Assembly: GCF_007644045.2 (NCBI RefSeq)
Contig: NZ_VMDW02000012.1
Coordinates: forward strand, 1 to 64,000
From: Vogesella urethralis
GTDB taxonomy: Bacteria > Pseudomonadota > Gammaproteobacteria > Burkholderiales > Chromobacteriaceae
Length of the DNA stretch: 64,000 nucleotides
Reading direction: 5' to 3'
The translations under genes were made by a program, and so were the position numbers. Below the pieces are notes generated by a model, which was not told the origin of the DNA, ran no database searches, and saw only the letters and a program-made list of their open reading frames with translations. This document shows, piece by piece, positions 61,889 through 64,000 of this stretch; the first letter of the stretch is position 1, and each line of letters begins with the position of its first letter.

Positions 61889-62542
61889 ATGGACATCACC
61901 CCTTACCTGTACCGCCGCCATACCACCAAAGCCTTCGACCCCGAGCGCCGGCTGGACGCCGCGCAGCTGGCGCAAATCGAAACCCTGCTGCGCTACAGCC
62001 CTTCGTCCACCAACGCCCAGCCGTGGCACTTCATCCTGGCCGGCAGCGACGAGGGCAAGGCGCGCATCGCGCAGGCCACCCAGGGCTTTTACAGCTTTAA
62101 CGACGCCAAGATCCGCCGCGCCTCGCACGTGGTGGTGCTGTGCACCCGCGCCCAGATCGACGACAGCCACCTGCTACAGGTACTGGCACAAGAAGACCAG
62201 GACGGCCGCTTTGCCAACGCCGAGGCGCGCGAAGGCCAACACCGGGGCCGCAGCCACTTCGTCAACGCCCACCGCTTCCAGCTGCGCGACAGCGTGCACT
62301 GGATGGAAAAGCAGGTGTACCTGGCGCTGGGCATGCTGCTACTGGGCGTGGCTGCAATGGAGATCGACGCCTGCCCGATCGAGGGCTTCGACGCGGTGGC
62401 GCTGGAGGAGGCGCTGGGCCTGCGCCAGCACGGGCTGGTGCCGTCGGTGATCGTGGCGCTGGGCTACCGCGCTGCCGACGACTTCAACGCCGCGCTGCCC
62501 AAATCGCGGCTGCCGGCCGACAGCGTGATCACCCGGCTGTAA
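61889..62542 (+). CDS. NAD(P)H nitroreductase, NfsB family
   Basis: This 217-residue FMN enzyme of the oxygen-insensitive NfsB/dihydropteridine reductase type has an N-terminal RRHTTKAFDPERRLDAAQL, SPSSTNAQPWHFILAGS, and a C-terminal VPSVIVALGYRAADDFNAALPKSRLP. It starts 16 bp after the OYE gene. With OYE it forms a flavin-based detoxification pair for nitro or unsaturated compounds. The longer upstream frame lies in the OYE gene. Confidence 0.93.
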   Translation: MDITPYLYRRHTTKAFDPERRLDAAQLAQIETLLRYSPSSTNAQPWHFILAGSDEGKARIAQATQGFYSFNDAKIRRASHVVVLCTRAQIDDSHLLQVLAQEDQDGRFANAEAREGQHRGRSHFVNAHRFQLRDSVHWMEKQVYLALGMLLLGVAAMEIDACPIEGFDAVALEEALGLRQHGLVPSVIVALGYRAADDFNAALPKSRLPADSVITRL

Positions 62543-62628
62543 GCCCCCCTCTTTTGCCCGAGCCCGGCACCGGGCCGGGCGCCCTGCCGGGTGCGTGCTG
62601 CGTGCCCGGCCACTCACAGGAGTCTGTC

Positions 62629-63090
62629 ATGAGCATCCAGCGACTGGATCATTTCACCTTGCGTACCCCGGCAGTAGCGGCCACCGTCGCCTTCTATCAG
62701 CACGTGATCGGGCTGGCCCCCGGCCCGCGCCCGGCCTTCCGCTTTCCCGGCGCCTGGCTGTACGCCGGCAGCCAGCCAGTACTGCACATCGCCGAAGTGG
62801 GCGACAAGCAAGACCAGCTGGAAGCCTATCTGGGCAGCCGCGACACCGGCAGTGGCAGTGGCAGTGGCTGCCTGGACCACGTATCGCTGGGTGGCAGCGA
62901 GCTGGCTGCCACCCAGCAGCACCTGCTGGCGCTGGGCCAACCGTTCCGCGAACGCGTGGTACCGGAAATCAACGAACACCAGCTGTTCCTGCAAGACCCC
63001 AATGGCGTCACCATCGAGCTGATCTTCCCCTGCTCGCCCGACGACCGCATCGTCGGCGAACCGATGCCGCAGCTGGAGATCGCGCCATGA
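62629..63090 (+). CDS. VOC (glyoxalase/bleomycin-resistance) family protein
   Basis: This 153-residue protein has two beta-alpha-beta VOC modules: IQRLDHFTLRTPAVAATVAFYQHVIGL with a metal His at the start, then GCLDHVSLG and EINEHQLFLQDPNGVTIELIF with the closing Glu. A GSGSGSG stretch links the halves. AGGAG precedes ATG 62629. It may be a small-molecule lyase, isomerase or binding protein; the context suggests detoxification. The stop overlaps the next start (ATGA). Confidence 0.88.
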   Translation: MSIQRLDHFTLRTPAVAATVAFYQHVIGLAPGPRPAFRFPGAWLYAGSQPVLHIAEVGDKQDQLEAYLGSRDTGSGSGSGCLDHVSLGGSELAATQQHLLALGQPFRERVVPEINEHQLFLQDPNGVTIELIFPCSPDDRIVGEPMPQLEIAP

Positions 63091-64000
63091 AGCCGCCACG
63101 CCGCCTGCCGGCTGCCAGCCGCCGCCAGTGGCTGAAGCTGGCCGCCACCACCGCCCTGCTGCCGGCGCTGCCGCTGGCCGCCGCCGAGACCCCGCCGCTG
63201 CGGCTGGGCGTGACCGACCTCAGTTTCCACCGCGCCACCGCCGCCGTGGTGGTGGCAGTGCTCACCCGGCTGGGCTACCGCGTACAGCGCAGCTACGCGC
63301 TGCACGAGGCCAACTTCGAGCGCCTGCGCAACGGCGACATCGACCTGCTGGCCTCGGCCTGGCTGCCGTACAGCCACGGCGTGTACCAGAACCGCGTGCA
63401 CGAAGTAGTCATCACCCGCGAGCTGGGCCTGCACTACCAGCCGTACGCGCTGTGGGGCGTGCCCGACTACGTACCAGCCGACGTGGTCGGTAGCGTGGCC
63501 GACCTGCTGAAGCCCGAGGTGCGCCAGCGCATGACGCCGCTGATCCAGGGCATCGGCCCCGGCGCCGGCATTACCCGTTTTTCGCTGCGCATGATGGACG
63601 AGTACGGCCTGAGCGCCGCCGGCTACCGCTTCCAGACCGGGACCCAGCAGCAATGCTTCGACACCTTCGAGCAAGCGGTAGCGGCGCAGCGGTGGGTGGT
63701 GGTGCCGCTGTGGCACCCGCAGTTCCTGCACGCGCGCTACCGCATCCGCGAGCTGCAAGACCCGAAAGGCCTGCTGGGCGGCACCGACCGCGCCGTACTG
63801 CTGGCGCGCAGCGACCGCCTGTCGCGGCTGACCCCGGCCCAGCTACAGGTGCTGGACAACATCCGGCTGGATAACCGCATCGTGGCCACGCTGGATTACG
63901 CCATCAACCGCGAAGGGCAAAGCGAAGACCAGGCCGCAGAAGCCTGGCTGGCCGCCCACCCCGACACCCTGGCCGGCTGGCTGCGGCCAACCCTGGGCAG
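63087..64000 (+). CDS. OpuAC-type ABC substrate-binding protein, cut by window end
   Basis: About 304 residues are present and the gene runs off the right edge. The start is a likely twin-arginine signal (SRRQWLKLAATTALLPALPLAAAE). The mature part has glycine-betaine-binding style motifs: LRLGVTDLSFHRATAAVVVAVLTRLGY, LRNGDIDLLASAWLPYSHGVY, and a QRWVVVPLWHPQFLHARYRIREL segment with Trp residues suited to a quaternary-ammonium cage. ATG 63087 overlaps the VOC stop. Permease and ATPase genes, if any, lie beyond the window. Confidence 0.85.
   Translation, partial: MKPPRRLPAASRRQWLKLAATTALLPALPLAAAETPPLRLGVTDLSFHRATAAVVVAVLTRLGYRVQRSYALHEANFERLRNGDIDLLASAWLPYSHGVYQNRVHEVVITRELGLHYQPYALWGVPDYVPADVVGSVADLLKPEVRQRMTPLIQGIGPGAGITRFSLRMMDEYGLSAAGYRFQTGTQQQCFDTFEQAVAAQRWVVVPLWHPQFLHARYRIRELQDPKGLLGGTDRAVLLARSDRLSRLTPAQLQVLDNIRLDNRIVATLDYAINREGQSEDQAAEAWLAAHPDTLAGWLRPTLG

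Overview
This window looks like ordinary chromosome from a high-GC betaproteobacterium. The Neisseriales, family Chromobacteriaceae (Chromobacterium/Vogesella/Aquitalea type), is the best guess; it rests on overall gene content and protein style, not on a marker gene. There is no phage, insertion sequence, CRISPR array or rRNA. Genes are densely packed, with many ATGA overlaps and strong AGGAG-type ribosome binding sites.

Layout. 1-2533: a tRNA-Glu, an AraC regulator with an EamA exporter, then an Ala-Glu-Ala tRNA operon with a clear promoter and terminator. 2646-5797: a hypothetical protein, ribA, a GAF protein and a patatin-like lipase. 5792-13100: a c-di-GMP/phosphorelay block consisting of a six-PAS histidine kinase, a REC-GGDEF-EAL protein and a REC protein with an unknown C-terminus, plus a membrane diguanylate cyclase. 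13245-16297: dadA-alr with divergent lrp. 16374-18438: a phosphopantetheinyl transferase and an ammonium channel behind a sigma-54 promoter. 18527-26783: an iron block with a siderophore receptor, hemP, a haem receptor, haem-degradation protein and haem ABC transporter, with Fur boxes. 26864-31603: map with a ParD-like partner, a frameshifted soluble chemoreceptor, a YbaK deacylase and a membrane chemoreceptor. 32006-36455: gmhA and thiBPQ under a TPP riboswitch. 36570-40642: a DUF1800/DUF1501 pair and a methyltransferase. 40863-41140: a 22-codon ORF and tRNA-Thr. 41221-49879: a 2-aminoethylphosphonate uptake and catabolism island with its own GntR regulator and a repeated operator. 49897-54339: a nuclease, a DUF945 protein, a structured non-coding element, and a second AraC/EamA pair. 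54408-58287: a PAP2 phosphatase, PepSY, cytochrome b561 and a QseBC-like two-component system. 58350-64000: yciH, a LysR-linked hydrolase, and an operon of old yellow enzyme, nitroreductase, VOC protein and a truncated OpuAC binding protein.

The most striking signal is not a gene. The 11-mer GGTTGGCCGCA, with core GTTGGCCGCA, recurs about 33 times (core, counted by eye) on both strands. It lies inside genes and between them, often forces unusual Leu (TTG) and Val (GTT) codons, and once forms a perfect inverted pair beside a terminator. It behaves like a DNA-uptake-type or other genome-wide signature word. Other notable points are a frameshift in an A-run of a chemoreceptor, a nested four-stem element at 52344-52450, and a phosphonate island carrying a complete PhnZ-type active site without PhnY.
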